Assembly (NCBI RefSeq): GCF_900010755.1
Contig: NZ_CZJT01000085.1
Location: forward strand, 1 to 64,000
DNA: 64,000 bases
Direction: 5' to 3'
From: Paeniglutamicibacter antarcticus
Lineage (GTDB): Bacteria > Actinomycetota > Actinomycetes > Actinomycetales > Micrococcaceae
Shown: in pieces, positions 33,637 to 41,706 of the stretch
Layout of the letters: each line of letters begins with the position of its first letter
Position numbering within the stretch: position 1 is the first letter of the stretch
Notes under the pieces: model-generated
The model's database searches: none
What the model saw: the letters and a program-made list of their open reading frames with translations, nothing else
Told to the model about the DNA's origin: nothing
Translations under genes and position numbers: made by a program

Positions 33637-34461
33637 TTAGGCCTCGAGCAGCTCCCCCTGAACAGCGCCTGGTGTCTGGCCAACTTCTTTGCGAAAAGCC
33701 GCAACAAAAGCGCTCACCGATAGGTATCCAACCCGGCGGGCGACCTGCCCCACGGGCAGCCCGTCGAGCAGCAGGTTCAGGGCGATGCGCAGCCGGGCCT
33801 GCAGACGCCACTGGGCAAAGGTCATGCCGGTTTCCCGGATAAAAAGACGCGAAAGGTTCCTCGGGCTTGCCCCCACGCGAAAGCCCCACAGCTCGAGCGT
33901 GCAGTCCTCGGCGGGGTCATCAAGGATGCCGCGGGCGACGGTGCGCAACCTGTCATCCTCCGGCAACACGATGTCCACGACCCGCAGATCCGTCGGGCGC
34001 AGCATGCGGAAGGCAACGCTTTCGGCGTCGCGCCGCAGCGCAAGATCAGCGTCGTTGCGCTCAAAATGCAGCAAGAGTTCCTGCAGGACCGACGGTATGG
34101 CAATTGCTGTCGGCCCGATTCCCGGCGCGGCACCTAACTGGGTATGGAAATAAGTGCAACGGAATTCCGCTCGGGGGCCGGCCAACACCGCATGGTCCTC
34201 ACCAGCAGGCAGGAGCAACCCCAGACCAGGGGGAACCATGAAGACGCCATGCTCGGTCTCCACGGTCAGCACGCCACGACTGCCCCACAGCACCTCATGA
34301 AAGTTCCGGTGCCAGTGCGATTCCCAGGACTGGCCGGAGAGCGTGGCGAAGTGGCTGGTGTGCACCCGGCGGAAGCGAGGGCAGGAACTGTCGTCGCAGG
34401 TCACCGATTCATCGGTTGGTGCTTGACGCTCGGCCAGGACGGCCGGAAATGCAACTGCCAT
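33637..34461 (-). CDS. AraC family transcriptional regulator
   Basis: A 274-residue AraC-type regulator. The N-terminal cupin-like half (SHFATLSGQSWESHWHRNFHEVLWGSRGVLTVETEHGVFMVPPG) resembles the cupin domain of AraC regulators seen near siderophore genes. The C-terminal 100 residues hold two helix-turn-helix units (LELWGFRVGASPRNLSRLFIRETGMTFAQW and PVGQVARRVGYLSVSAFVAAFRKEVGQTPG). It lies upstream of, and on the same strand as, the import operon, 178 bases away. It may activate the operon when the siderophore is present, an inference from position. Confidence 0.85.
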   Translation of the reverse strand: MAVAFPAVLAERQAPTDESVTCDDSSCPRFRRVHTSHFATLSGQSWESHWHRNFHEVLWGSRGVLTVETEHGVFMVPPGLGLLLPAGEDHAVLAGPRAEFRCTYFHTQLGAAPGIGPTAIAIPSVLQELLLHFERNDADLALRRDAESVAFRMLRPTDLRVVDIVLPEDDRLRTVARGILDDPAEDCTLELWGFRVGASPRNLSRLFIRETGMTFAQWRLQARLRIALNLLLDGLPVGQVARRVGYLSVSAFVAAFRKEVGQTPGAVQGELLEA

Positions 34462-34586
34462 GGGAAGACCGCCGAATTCGGGAAGGATAGTTTAGCGTTA
34501 TTGATACTAACAGCAGCAGGGTCCCCTAAATATGTATTGTGAAGCACCTCCAGAACGCAGCCGCTCGCTACGGATACGATGGAACC

Positions 34587-34988
34587 ATGGCATCTCCGAC
34601 CGTTTCCCTGGCAAAGGCAGCATCGTTCCCCGCGCTGGATCCAAAGCTGGCATCCAAGCTGGCAGCAGCCCTGGACGAATCCACCGACACCACGATTTTC
34701 GTCAACGGCACAGCCCTGCAACTGCCGGACACCGCCCATGCGGCGCTCCTCGAAGTCCTGCGTAGGATGTCACACGGGGACGAGGTCAGCATCAGCACCG
34801 TGGAGTCGTTGCTCAACACGTCCCAGGCGGCCCAGCTGGCCGGCATTTCACCGAGCTACCTGCGCAAGCTCACCGATTCCGGGATCATTCCCGTTGAGTA
34901 CCGCGGAACCCATCGCCGGATCCGTCCGGCCTCCATCGAGGCGTGGCTCCAGACGCGCGAGCAGCCGCACCCCGAACCCGCAGGCTAG
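34587..34988 (+). CDS. Excisionase-type helix-turn-helix protein (antitoxin-like)
   Basis: A 133-residue protein. The C-terminal 60 residues are an excisionase/MerR-type winged helix: LLNTSQAAQLAGISPSYLRKLTDSGIIPVEYRGTHRRIRPASIEAWL. The N-terminal half (ALDESTDTTIFVNGTALQLPDTAHAALLEVLRRMSHGDEVSI) resembles the toxin-neutralising part of antitoxins found upstream of PIN-type toxins. No PIN gene follows; the next gene encodes a GerMN lipoprotein. It is therefore either an orphan antitoxin or a stand-alone regulator. The ATG at 34587 is preferred over one at 34539, because the extra 16 residues look unconserved. Confidence 0.75.
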   Translation: MASPTVSLAKAASFPALDPKLASKLAAALDESTDTTIFVNGTALQLPDTAHAALLEVLRRMSHGDEVSISTVESLLNTSQAAQLAGISPSYLRKLTDSGIIPVEYRGTHRRIRPASIEAWLQTREQPHPEPAG

Positions 34989-35085
34989 GCCAAACCGCAA
35001 CCTTTTCGAGCTTCATTCCGGCTCACCAACGGCCTTACAGTTGGGTTACCGACACGGTTTGACCCGCACGCTGAGGGGGCCCCAA

Positions 35086-35694
35086 ATGTCCACGCACCGG
35101 CAAGCAGTCCGCTATCCAACGGTTTTTGTGGCAGTGCTGCTCGGATTGAGCATGGCAGGCTGCACCATGACGGGACCGGCCACCCTCGAACCGACGACGG
35201 CAACCACTGCGCAAAGTAGCCCTCCGGGCACCTCTCCGGCCCCAAGCAACGGCAGCGGGAACACCCCGGAACCCTCGCCAAGCACCAGCACCGCGGCCCT
35301 CACGGTGTTCTACGTGGCGGTTGACGACCAGGGCAAATCGGGCCCGCTAATCGGGTGCGGGGATTCGCTGGTGGCGACCAAGGCCGAACCCAGGACCTTC
35401 ACCAACCCTGTCGAGGCCGCGATGCTCGCCCTGCTGGGCGACAACTCGGCGACGCACGGCGAATCGGGTCTCGTCAACGCTTTGGCGGCCTCGGAGCTGC
35501 GGTACGTGGCATCCAAGGTCAATGGTGACGAGGTAGAGGTGAATCTGAGCGGAACCCTCTCATCCGGCGGCAGCTGCGATGATCCGCGTATCGTCGAACA
35601 ACTGAAATACACGGCCAAGGTTGCCGCGGAGGTCGGCAGTGCACGTATCCTGCTCAACGGCGTGGACATCGAGAAAATGCTTAGCCAAAAATAA
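35086..35694 (+). CDS. GerMN domain lipoprotein
   Basis: A 202-residue exported lipoprotein. The signal peptide FVAVLLGLSMAGC ends in a lipobox. A Thr/Ser/Pro-rich linker of about 45 residues follows. The C-terminal 130 residues have the GerMN pattern: LTVFYVAVDDQGKSGPLIGCGDSLVATKAEP, NPVEAAMLALLGDNS, VNLSGTLSSGGSCDDPRIVEQLKYT and a closing ILLNGVDIEKML. GerMN domains occur in spore and cell-surface proteins and probably bind peptidoglycan or partners. The stop is directly followed by a 25-base palindrome that lies in front of the aminotransferase gene. Confidence 0.82.
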   Translation: MSTHRQAVRYPTVFVAVLLGLSMAGCTMTGPATLEPTTATTAQSSPPGTSPAPSNGSGNTPEPSPSTSTAALTVFYVAVDDQGKSGPLIGCGDSLVATKAEPRTFTNPVEAAMLALLGDNSATHGESGLVNALAASELRYVASKVNGDEVEVNLSGTLSSGGSCDDPRIVEQLKYTAKVAAEVGSARILLNGVDIEKMLSQK

Positions 35695-35719
35695 ACTTGT
35701 TGACCGATAGGCAACAAGT
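35695..35719. promoter_or_regulatory. 25-base palindrome upstream of the aminotransferase gene
   Basis: ACTTGTTG (35695-35702) and CAACAAGT (35712-35719) are perfect inverted repeats with a 9-base spacer. They begin directly after the stop of the lipoprotein gene and end 17 bases before the GTG start of the aminotransferase. No U-tract follows and the arms are AT-rich, so an operator fits better than a terminator. AAGG at 35726-35729 is the ribosome-binding site. Confidence 0.55.
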
Positions 35720-35736
35720 GTTGATAAGGTTTGTGC

Positions 35737-37023
35737 GTGGGATCACACATTGATGCGGACATGTCCAGCGAATCCGAGCTGGCACTGGCACGAGCGCAGT
35801 CGCTCACGCGACACGAGGCGCTCTTCTCCGAGCGCGCGGCGCACATCAAGCAATCGGCGGTGCGCGACGTCTTTGAGCTGTCGCTTGACCCGTCGCTCGT
35901 CTCGCTGGCCGGAGGCAACCCGTACCTGCAGTCGCTCCCGTTGGCCAAGCTCGGCGAGATGGCCAACCGGCTGATCGTCGAGGAAGGCATGGCTGCGTTG
36001 CAATACGGCAGCGGGCAAGGCACCGAGGAACTGCGCACGCAAATCTGCGAGGTCATGGCCGAGGAAGGCATCACCGATGCGCGCCCGGAGAACGTAGTGG
36101 TCACCACGGGGTCCCAGTCCGCCCAGGACGTGGCCTGCAAGGTCTTCTGCAACCCCGGCGACACGGTCCTGTGCGAAGACCCTACCTACGTCGGCGCGCT
36201 GAACACCTTTGAGGCCTACCAGGTCAACGTCGAGCCCATTCAGACCGACGAACACGGACTGATTCCCGCGTCACTGGCCCGGCGCATCACCGAACTGAAG
36301 CAGGCAGGGGCGCGCATCAAGTTCCTGTACACCATCCCGAACTTCAACAACCCCTCCGGCATCACCCTGGCCGCCGAACGCCGCCAGGAAATCGTGGATA
36401 TCTGCGCCACCGAGAACATCCTGGTGCTCGAGGACAACCCCTACGGCATGCTGCGCTACTCGGGTGAACCCCTCAAGCCGCTGCGCGCAGGGAACCCGGA
36501 TAACGTGATTTACATGGGTTCGTTCTCCAAGATCCTGGCCCCCGGCCTGCGCATTGGCTGGGCGCTGGTTCCCGGGCATTTGTTCCGGCGTTTCTACTTG
36601 GCGGCCGAGGCCGTCTCGCTCTGCCCGGCAACACTTAACCAGATGCTGATCAGCGAGTACCTCAAGGGCCACGACTGGCGCGGGCAAATTGACGAGTACC
36701 GCACGCTTTATGCTTCCCGCTGCGAGGCGATGCTCGGTGCGCTGGATGAATTCATGCCCGAAGGCGTTCAATACACCCGTCCCGAGGGCGGCTTCTTCAT
36801 CTGGGTGACATTGCCCGAGGGCATCGACAGCTACGCATTGCTGGCCGAAGGCATCGCCGCAGGCGTGGTGTTCATCCCGGGTGCTGCCTTCAGCCCGCAC
36901 GACGCACCGAGCCACAGGCTGCGTCTGGCCTTCAGCGCCGTCCCGGAGGAAAAGATCCGCGAGGGAGTCAAACGGTTGGCCCCGGTGCTGGCGGCGGCCA
37001 TTGAGTCCAACGCACGCGCCTAG
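35737..37023 (+). CDS. PLP-dependent aminotransferase (class I/II, 2-aminoadipate/aromatic type)
   Basis: A 428-residue fold-type I aminotransferase resembling the aminotransferase half of MocR proteins, without a DNA-binding domain. SLAGGNPYLQSLPL opens the domain, LQYGSGQGTEELRTQI is the N-terminal substrate loop, and VTTGSQSAQDVACKV follows. YTIPNFNNPSG has the Asn of the cofactor site, LEDNPYGMLRYSG has the Asp-x-x-Tyr, and GSFSKILAPGLRIGW carries the PLP-binding Lys. It would transfer amino groups from a 2-aminoadipate-, leucine- or aromatic-type donor to 2-oxoglutarate. The GTG at 35737 has AAGG seven bases upstream. A palindrome overlapping its promoter region suggests dedicated control. 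Confidence 0.87.
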   Translation: MGSHIDADMSSESELALARAQSLTRHEALFSERAAHIKQSAVRDVFELSLDPSLVSLAGGNPYLQSLPLAKLGEMANRLIVEEGMAALQYGSGQGTEELRTQICEVMAEEGITDARPENVVVTTGSQSAQDVACKVFCNPGDTVLCEDPTYVGALNTFEAYQVNVEPIQTDEHGLIPASLARRITELKQAGARIKFLYTIPNFNNPSGITLAAERRQEIVDICATENILVLEDNPYGMLRYSGEPLKPLRAGNPDNVIYMGSFSKILAPGLRIGWALVPGHLFRRFYLAAEAVSLCPATLNQMLISEYLKGHDWRGQIDEYRTLYASRCEAMLGALDEFMPEGVQYTRPEGGFFIWVTLPEGIDSYALLAEGIAAGVVFIPGAAFSPHDAPSHRLRLAFSAVPEEKIREGVKRLAPVLAAAIESNARA

Positions 37024-37094
37024 GAACGCCCCCAAACCCGGATCCCCGCGCGGTTCGCGCGGCCAGGCCGTGCTTCGCTGCGCATGATGTATCC

Positions 37095-37214
37095 ATGTGG
37101 TTCGGATGGATTGAGTTCGATCTGTTGTTAGGCGAGGTGCATTCGCTCAAGGCCAGGCGTTCGGTGGCGCACCCCGTCATGGCCGAGATCAAGCGCCGGT
37201 TCGAGGTCTCGGTG
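37095..37214 (+). pseudogene. 5' remnant of a DUF503 gene (about 40 codons)
   Basis: The first 40 codons encode MWFGWIEFDLLLGEVHSLKARRSV and HPVMAEIKRRFEVSV, the N-terminus of the DUF503 family (about 95-110 residues when complete). Beyond about 37214 the protein sequence stops matching and the DNA becomes the reverse complement of a lactate-permease gene. The 3' part of the DUF503 gene is lost. Confidence 0.78.
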
Positions 37215-37444
37215 GTGACGCGGGAAAGCAGCACGCCGCCAAAGAGGATCAGCAGCACCTCCAGGACGGTCGGACCGAAGAGCACCCCGGCGCCCAGCCA
37301 CTTTTCGAGGCCTACCGGGAAGAACACCAAGGCCACGGCCAGTCCGCTGGCCAGGGACCACAGCGCCATGGTGATGGCCTTCGCCCGGGCCGGGAAAAGC
37401 ACCAGGGCCACCACTATGGGCAGCGCTGCTGCGATGGCCATCAT
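37215..37444 (-). pseudogene. 5' remnant of an L-lactate permease (LctP) gene
   Basis: About 76 residues from the start (MMAIAAALPIVVALVLFPARAKAI) through WLGAGVLFGPTVLEVLLILFGGVLLSRVTT correspond to the first two membrane segments of L-lactate permease, a protein normally of about 550 residues. At about 37214 the gene stops abruptly inside a converging DUF503 remnant. The rest of the permease is absent from the window, consistent with a deletion. Confidence 0.75.
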
Positions 37445-37663
37445 CTCTTGGTTACCCCTGTGGAATGCTCACGGTAGCTCTCGGGATCACGCCGTTGCGG
37501 CGGATCCCTTCGAGGCCGAGACTACCGTTCCGCCCGGATGCCGGCCGATTCGGGACTCGCTTGCGCCTAACATCCACGCAACGGGGCCCGGAAACCGCAG
37601 TCCTGCTGGTGGAGGTGCTCAGGCTGCGGGCCCCGGGCCCCGGGTTCAGGGGTGTTTGGAGTG

Positions 37664-38116
37664 CTAAGCGATGCGGCGGGCGGGCGTCATGTTCCGGCCC
37701 AGAAGGAGGCCAAGGCCTGCCATTCCGATGCCGAGGCCAAAGTGCAACACGTTGTCTGCGCCGTTCACCGGAACAAAGTTTGCCGCGCTGGCCTGGTCAA
37801 TGAAGACACCGTAGAAGCCAAGCACCAGGTAAATCACGCCGCCGTAGACCAGGAAGCGTTTGGCTGCCACCGCGTTGCGCCCCAGGGTCAGCCCGGCGAC
37901 ACCAAAGAGCAGGTGCACGATGTTGTGGAGCACCGAGACCTGGAAGATGCCCAGGAGCATGGACCCGGAGTGGTGCCCGGCCATGCCCAGGTGTTCGGTG
38001 TTGGTGGTGATCCCTGGGATGAAGCCCAAGATGCCGACCAGCAGGAAGACTGCGCCGACGGCCATTGCCACGTATTGCACCATTGCCTTGCTGGTGGCTG
38101 TGTGTGTTGAAGCCAT
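37664..38116 (-). CDS. DUF4383 domain-containing membrane protein
   Basis: A 150-residue membrane protein with four hydrophobic helices. AVGAVFLLVGILGFIPGITTNTEHLGMAGHHSGSMLLGIFQVSVLHNIVHLLFGVAGL is the characteristic core of DUF4383, with the HNIVHL motif at the start of the third helix. The last helix runs to LGLLLGRN and a short basic tail. The function is unknown. The ATG at 38116 has AAGGAG six bases upstream. It is transcribed alone, away from the HxlR gene. Confidence 0.85.
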   Translation of the reverse strand: MASTHTATSKAMVQYVAMAVGAVFLLVGILGFIPGITTNTEHLGMAGHHSGSMLLGIFQVSVLHNIVHLLFGVAGLTLGRNAVAAKRFLVYGGVIYLVLGFYGVFIDQASAANFVPVNGADNVLHFGLGIGMAGLGLLLGRNMTPARRIA

Positions 38117-38280
38117 GATGAACTCCTTGAATCACGTTCTTCTGCAACGCCTGCTGCGTTGCCGACTCAGATGATTCGGAGCCGTGTCCCTGACGGATTG
38201 GTGCCGACGCCACAATGTCGACTCCACAAGGCCGTCGTCCGCGCACCTGGCATGCCAGCGTCTATTGACCGGGCGCCTGT

Positions 38281-38673
38281 TTACTGGGCGTCGTGCAGTT
38301 CGTCGTAGTCGTCGCGGGCCCGCATGATCGAGGCCGCGTGGGACTGCGACCATTGGCTCAGGACCTCAAGCGGGCCAAGCACCGAGCCGCCCAATGCGGT
38401 GAGCTCGTATTCCACCCGCGGCGGAACCTCCGGGTAAATGGTTCTCTTCAACAATCCGTCACGCTCTAGGGTGCGCAGCGTTTGGGTGAGAACCTTGGGA
38501 GTGACGCCGCCGATGCCGTCACGGATGTGGGAAAAACGCCGGGGTCCGTCCTTGAGCGCCAAGAACACCAGTGGTGTCCATTTGTCCCCGAGCCGCTGCA
38601 TGATCAACCGCGACGGGCACCCGAGGGTCATGACATCGAATTGACCATTCACGCCAGCATCCTCGGTATCCAT
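38281..38673 (-). CDS. HxlR family transcriptional regulator
   Basis: A 130-residue winged-helix regulator of the HxlR/MarR-like type. LGDKWTPLVFLALKDGPRRFSHIRDGIGGVTPKVLTQTLRTLERDGLLKRTIYPEVPPRVEYELTALG is the conserved DNA-binding core. It contains the Cys (CPSRLIMQRL) that often senses electrophiles or reactive oxygen. It is divergent from an NAD(P)H-binding protein gene, a very common arrangement in which the HxlR protein represses both genes until a quinone or aldehyde stress appears. The 106-base spacer holds a good promoter and an inverted repeat. Confidence 0.88.
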   Translation of the reverse strand: MDTEDAGVNGQFDVMTLGCPSRLIMQRLGDKWTPLVFLALKDGPRRFSHIRDGIGGVTPKVLTQTLRTLERDGLLKRTIYPEVPPRVEYELTALGGSVLGPLEVLSQWSQSHAASIMRARDDYDELHDAQ

Positions 38674-38690
38674 GGGGTAACCCTATTACT

Positions 38691-38720
38691 TTGAGGTACA
38701 CGGTATCAAGTAGATACTAT
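38691..38720 (+). promoter_or_regulatory. Sigma-70-type promoter with overlapping operator for the NAD(P)H-binding protein gene
   Basis: TTGAGG (38691-38696), an 18-base spacer and TACTAT (38715-38720) form a good promoter reading towards 38780. AGTAGATACT at 38709-38718 is a palindromic element overlapping the -10 box and is a plausible HxlR operator. Confidence 0.65.
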
Positions 38721-38779
38721 TGAGTCATTGAACCGCGGGAACGATCCACACCCGCACCAAAACCCGAAGGGAACACAAC

Positions 38780-39385
38780 ATGAAAATTGCCGTTTACGGA
38801 GCAACAGGCATGGTTGGAAGCCAGATCGTTGCCGAGGCCTTGGGCCGCGGACATGAGGTCACAGCAGTTTCAAGCTCAGGCAAAACCCTCGAGGGAACCA
38901 CCAGCGCCACCGCGGCGCTGGGAGACATGCAGGCCTTCCGCAAGCTTGCCATCGAGAACGACGTCATCGTCATCTCGATCCCGCCATCGCGCACCGGCGA
39001 AGACCACCAGGGCTTCGTCGACGCCCATGAGGAAATCTCCGAAACCCTCGTCCCGGCCCGCCTCTTCATCGTCGGTGGCGCCGGCGCCACCGAGGTCAAC
39101 GGCGTCCGACTGGTCGATACCCCGGGCTTCCCGGAGGCCTACGCCCCCGAAGCCCGGACCATGGGCACCGTCCTGGATTTCTACACCTCAGCCTCCGGCC
39201 TGGACTGGACCATGCTGGCACCGGCACCGGAAATCGCTCCGGGCCCGGCCACCGGATCCATCGTGCTGGGCAACGACTCCCCGGCCGGCGAGCGCGTGAG
39301 CACCGGCGACTTCGCTGTTGCAGCACTCGATGAAATCGAAGACCCGAAGCACCTGCACCGTCGCTTCACCGTGGCCAGCGCCTAA
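38780..39385 (+). CDS. NAD(P)H-binding atypical SDR, HxlR-controlled
   Basis: A 201-residue NAD(P)-binding protein. MKIAVYGATGMVGSQIVAEALGRGHEVTAVS is the Rossmann loop (GxxGxxG). NDVIVISIPPSRTGE and ARLFIVGGAGATEVNGVRLVDTPGFPEAY continue the fold. LDFYTSASGLDWTMLAPAPEIAPG is typical of the NmrA-like/quinone-reductase-related group. It lacks the YxxxK pair of classical SDRs. Such genes beside an HxlR regulator often take part in quinone or aldehyde detoxification. GAAGGGAACACAAC before the ATG supplies a weak ribosome-binding site. Confidence 0.84.
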   Translation: MKIAVYGATGMVGSQIVAEALGRGHEVTAVSSSGKTLEGTTSATAALGDMQAFRKLAIENDVIVISIPPSRTGEDHQGFVDAHEEISETLVPARLFIVGGAGATEVNGVRLVDTPGFPEAYAPEARTMGTVLDFYTSASGLDWTMLAPAPEIAPGPATGSIVLGNDSPAGERVSTGDFAVAALDEIEDPKHLHRRFTVASA

Positions 39386-39460
39386 CCGCCACACCGACAC
39401 AACCTGGCCGTTTCCCGTGGCAACTCGCCGCGGGGAGCGGCCTTGTGCTTGGCTGGAAAC

Positions 39461-40114
39461 ATGCGCACCGAATTTGACGCCGAAACACTGCCCGCCCGCA
39501 GCGTCTACAAGTTGCTGACAGCCCTGGTGATCCCACGCCCCATTGCCTGGGTGTCGACGGTGGACGCCAACGGGCTTCCAAACCTTGCCCCGCATTCGTT
39601 CTTCACGGTGGCATCCTCGGATCCGGGCATCGTGCAATTCACCTCGGTGCTGCGCAAGGACACGCTGCGCAACATCGAGGCCACCGGGGAATTCGTGGTC
39701 AACTTCGCCCCGCGTTCCCTGATGAACCAGATCAACACCACCTCCATGCCGCTGCCGGAAAACGTCAGTGAGTTTGAGGTGGCCGGGCTGCGCCTGGAAC
39801 CCAGCCATACGGTGGCCCCGCCCCGGGTGGCCGAATCCCCCGCAGCACTTGAATGCACGCTGCACCAAGTCATCGAGGTCGGGAACTCGTTTTTGGTCTT
39901 GGGGTTGGTCAAGCACGTGTCCATCAACGCGTCGATGCTTGATGGAGCCGGGCACCCCGATCCTGCCCTGTTGGATCCGGTATCGCGGATGGGTTCCAAC
40001 CAGTGGGGAACCCTCGGTGAGGTGCTCCACGTTGACCGCCCCACGCTGGATCAATGGCGGGAATCCCAGGCCGGCGAACAGGTGGCAGAACCCGGCTCCG
40101 AAGGTACGGCCTAG
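39461..40114 (+). CDS. Flavin reductase family protein (FMN-binding split barrel)
   Basis: A 217-residue flavin reductase-like protein. RSVYKLLTALVIPRPIAWVSTVDANGLPNLAPHSFFTVASSDP is the FMN-binding region, and NIEATGEFVVNFAPRSLMNQ follows. ALECTLHQVIEVGNSFLVLGLVKHV and DPVSRMGSNQWGTLGEV complete the family pattern. It could supply reduced flavin to a partner monooxygenase. Its stop codon overlaps that of the converging benE gene (shared CTAG), so no terminator separates them. Confidence 0.82.
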   Translation: MRTEFDAETLPARSVYKLLTALVIPRPIAWVSTVDANGLPNLAPHSFFTVASSDPGIVQFTSVLRKDTLRNIEATGEFVVNFAPRSLMNQINTTSMPLPENVSEFEVAGLRLEPSHTVAPPRVAESPAALECTLHQVIEVGNSFLVLGLVKHVSINASMLDGAGHPDPALLDPVSRMGSNQWGTLGEVLHVDRPTLDQWRESQAGEQVAEPGSEGTA

Positions 40115-41412
40115 CCCCGCGACTCGGGGACCGGGACCTGTTTCTGTCGAGCGTGCCCCACCGAATTTTTTCGGCCCCGCGGATTCCGCAGGGCCGTCAG
40201 CACCAGATACACCCCAGCACCGGCCAGCACTCCCCAGAAGGGTGCCACGACGCCAAAGGGAGCGATACCCGAGGCCGTGACAATCAGTGTGACGACTGCG
40301 GCCTCGATGGCAGCCGGCCCGTGCTGACCCGCAACGAGCATGTCCAGCATCGATCCCTGCAGGGCGCCCAGCAGCGCCACCCCGGCCATTGCGGTGATCA
40401 GCGCATCCGGCACCGCGGCAAAGAGCTCAAGGATCGTGGCGCTGAAGAGCCCGAAGCCAATGAAGAACAGGCCAGCGGCAATCCCGGCGACATAGCGCTT
40501 GGCCGGGTCCTCGTGGGCCTCGCGCCCGCAACAAATTCCCGCGGTGATGGCCGCGAGGTTGATGGCATGGGACCCGAACGGCGCAAAGAGCACGCTGGCC
40601 ACGCAGGTTCCGGTCAGCAGCAGGCGGTCGTTGGGTTCGTAGCCGCTGGTGCGCATCATGGCCAGGCCCGGGCCGTTCTGTCCGGCCATGGTCACGATCA
40701 GCAGGGGGACGGAAATACCCATGATCGCCTGGATGGAAAAGGTGGGTGCGGTGAGTAGCGGACCACTCAGCGCCAGCGACAGCTCCGGGGCTTGGGCTTG
40801 GCCGACCGCCACCGACAGCAACACGCCAACAACCAGGGCGCCGGGCACCGCGTACTTGGGGAACAGGCGTCGGCCGGCAAAATATGCCACCACCAATCCA
40901 CCGGCAACCAGCGGAGAGGCAAGCACCGCGTGGGCGACGTTCAGGACGAACGGCAGCAGCACTCCGGCCAGGACTGCCGCAAGGATCGGCCGCGGAACCG
41001 CGGCCAACAATTTGCCGAACAACCCGCTCACACTGAGCCCCAAGCCCAGCAGTCCGGCCACCAGGTAGGCCCCGATGGCCTCGGAGAATTCGTAGTCCCC
41101 CAGCACCGTCAGCAACAGTGCCGAGCCCGGAACCGACCAGGCCACCACGACGGGCTGGCGAGTGAAAAAACTCAGCACCAGGCCCACGAGGCCGCTGCCC
41201 ACCGACACCGCCCAGACCCAGGACGTGGTCTGCGCAGTATTGAGGCCCGCCCGTTCGGCGGCCTGGATGATGACCAGCATCGGACCTGCATAGGAAACCG
41301 CCACGGCAATGAATCCGGCGCAGATCGCACTGATCGAGACATCCCCCCAAAGCCCCGGGCGGCGGATGCTTCGTCCGCGGGTCGCGGCTCCACCTTGATG
41401 GTTCTTGGGCAC
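40111..41412 (-). CDS. benE: Benzoate/H+ symporter (BenE family)
   Basis: A membrane transporter of about 433 residues from the BenE family with 11-12 hydrophobic segments. AAERAGLNTAQTTSWVWAVSVGSG, FFTRQPVVVAWSVPGSALL and TMAGQNGPGLAMMRTSGYEPNDRLLLTGT are diagnostic blocks (the last includes the NGPG and N-D-R-L pattern). FGSHAINLAAITAGICCGREAHEDP follows. It would import benzoate with protons. It is divergent from the benABCD operon, as in other ben loci. The GTG at 41412 with GGCGG upstream is a reasonable start; the true start may be up to 45 codons further downstream. Confidence 0.87.
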   Translation of the reverse strand: MPKNHQGGAATRGRSIRRPGLWGDVSISAICAGFIAVAVSYAGPMLVIIQAAERAGLNTAQTTSWVWAVSVGSGLVGLVLSFFTRQPVVVAWSVPGSALLLTVLGDYEFSEAIGAYLVAGLLGLGLSVSGLFGKLLAAVPRPILAAVLAGVLLPFVLNVAHAVLASPLVAGGLVVAYFAGRRLFPKYAVPGALVVGVLLSVAVGQAQAPELSLALSGPLLTAPTFSIQAIMGISVPLLIVTMAGQNGPGLAMMRTSGYEPNDRLLLTGTCVASVLFAPFGSHAINLAAITAGICCGREAHEDPAKRYVAGIAAGLFFIGFGLFSATILELFAAVPDALITAMAGVALLGALQGSMLDMLVAGQHGPAAIEAAVVTLIVTASGIAPFGVVAPFWGVLAGAGVYLVLTALRNPRGRKNSVGHARQKQVPVPESRG

Positions 41413-41606
41413 GGTATTGGCCGCCTTCCGGGTTGTGGGAGCCGGCCGGCCGGCCTCGAGGCCATGGCCGATGCAGGGACGCAAGCCACCTTGGACACCC
41501 ACGCTACGTCGCTCACAGCCGGCCGACAAATATCGAAAAAAGTTTGATTGAGAGGGGAAAGCACTCAATGGAACCCACCCTTGGCCAAGCCTAGGCATAT
41601 ACCCAG

Positions 41607-41622
41607 TGTGAGGTCGCCCACG
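41607..41622. promoter_or_regulatory. Possible CRP/GlxR-type site in the benE-benA promoter region
   Basis: TGTGAGGTCGCCCACG has one perfect TGTGA half-site and a second half with two changes from TCACA, spaced by six bases. It lies 85 bases before the benA start. TTGGCCAA and GCCTAGGC palindromes stand next to each other around 41581-41595. A regulator could act here, but the match is partial. Confidence 0.35.
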
Positions 41623-41706
41623 TACTGACATGGTGTAGATCATGGTTTCGCCACCCCCAGCGGTGGACCAGGGCGCGAGCGCCCCCTATGAAGGATGGAG
41701 CACACC

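Noticed and set aside
34491..34509. A second DtxR-like box (TTAGCGTTATTGATACTAA) upstream of the AraC gene
   Set aside because: The ends match, but only about 10 of 19 positions agree and the centre is wrong.
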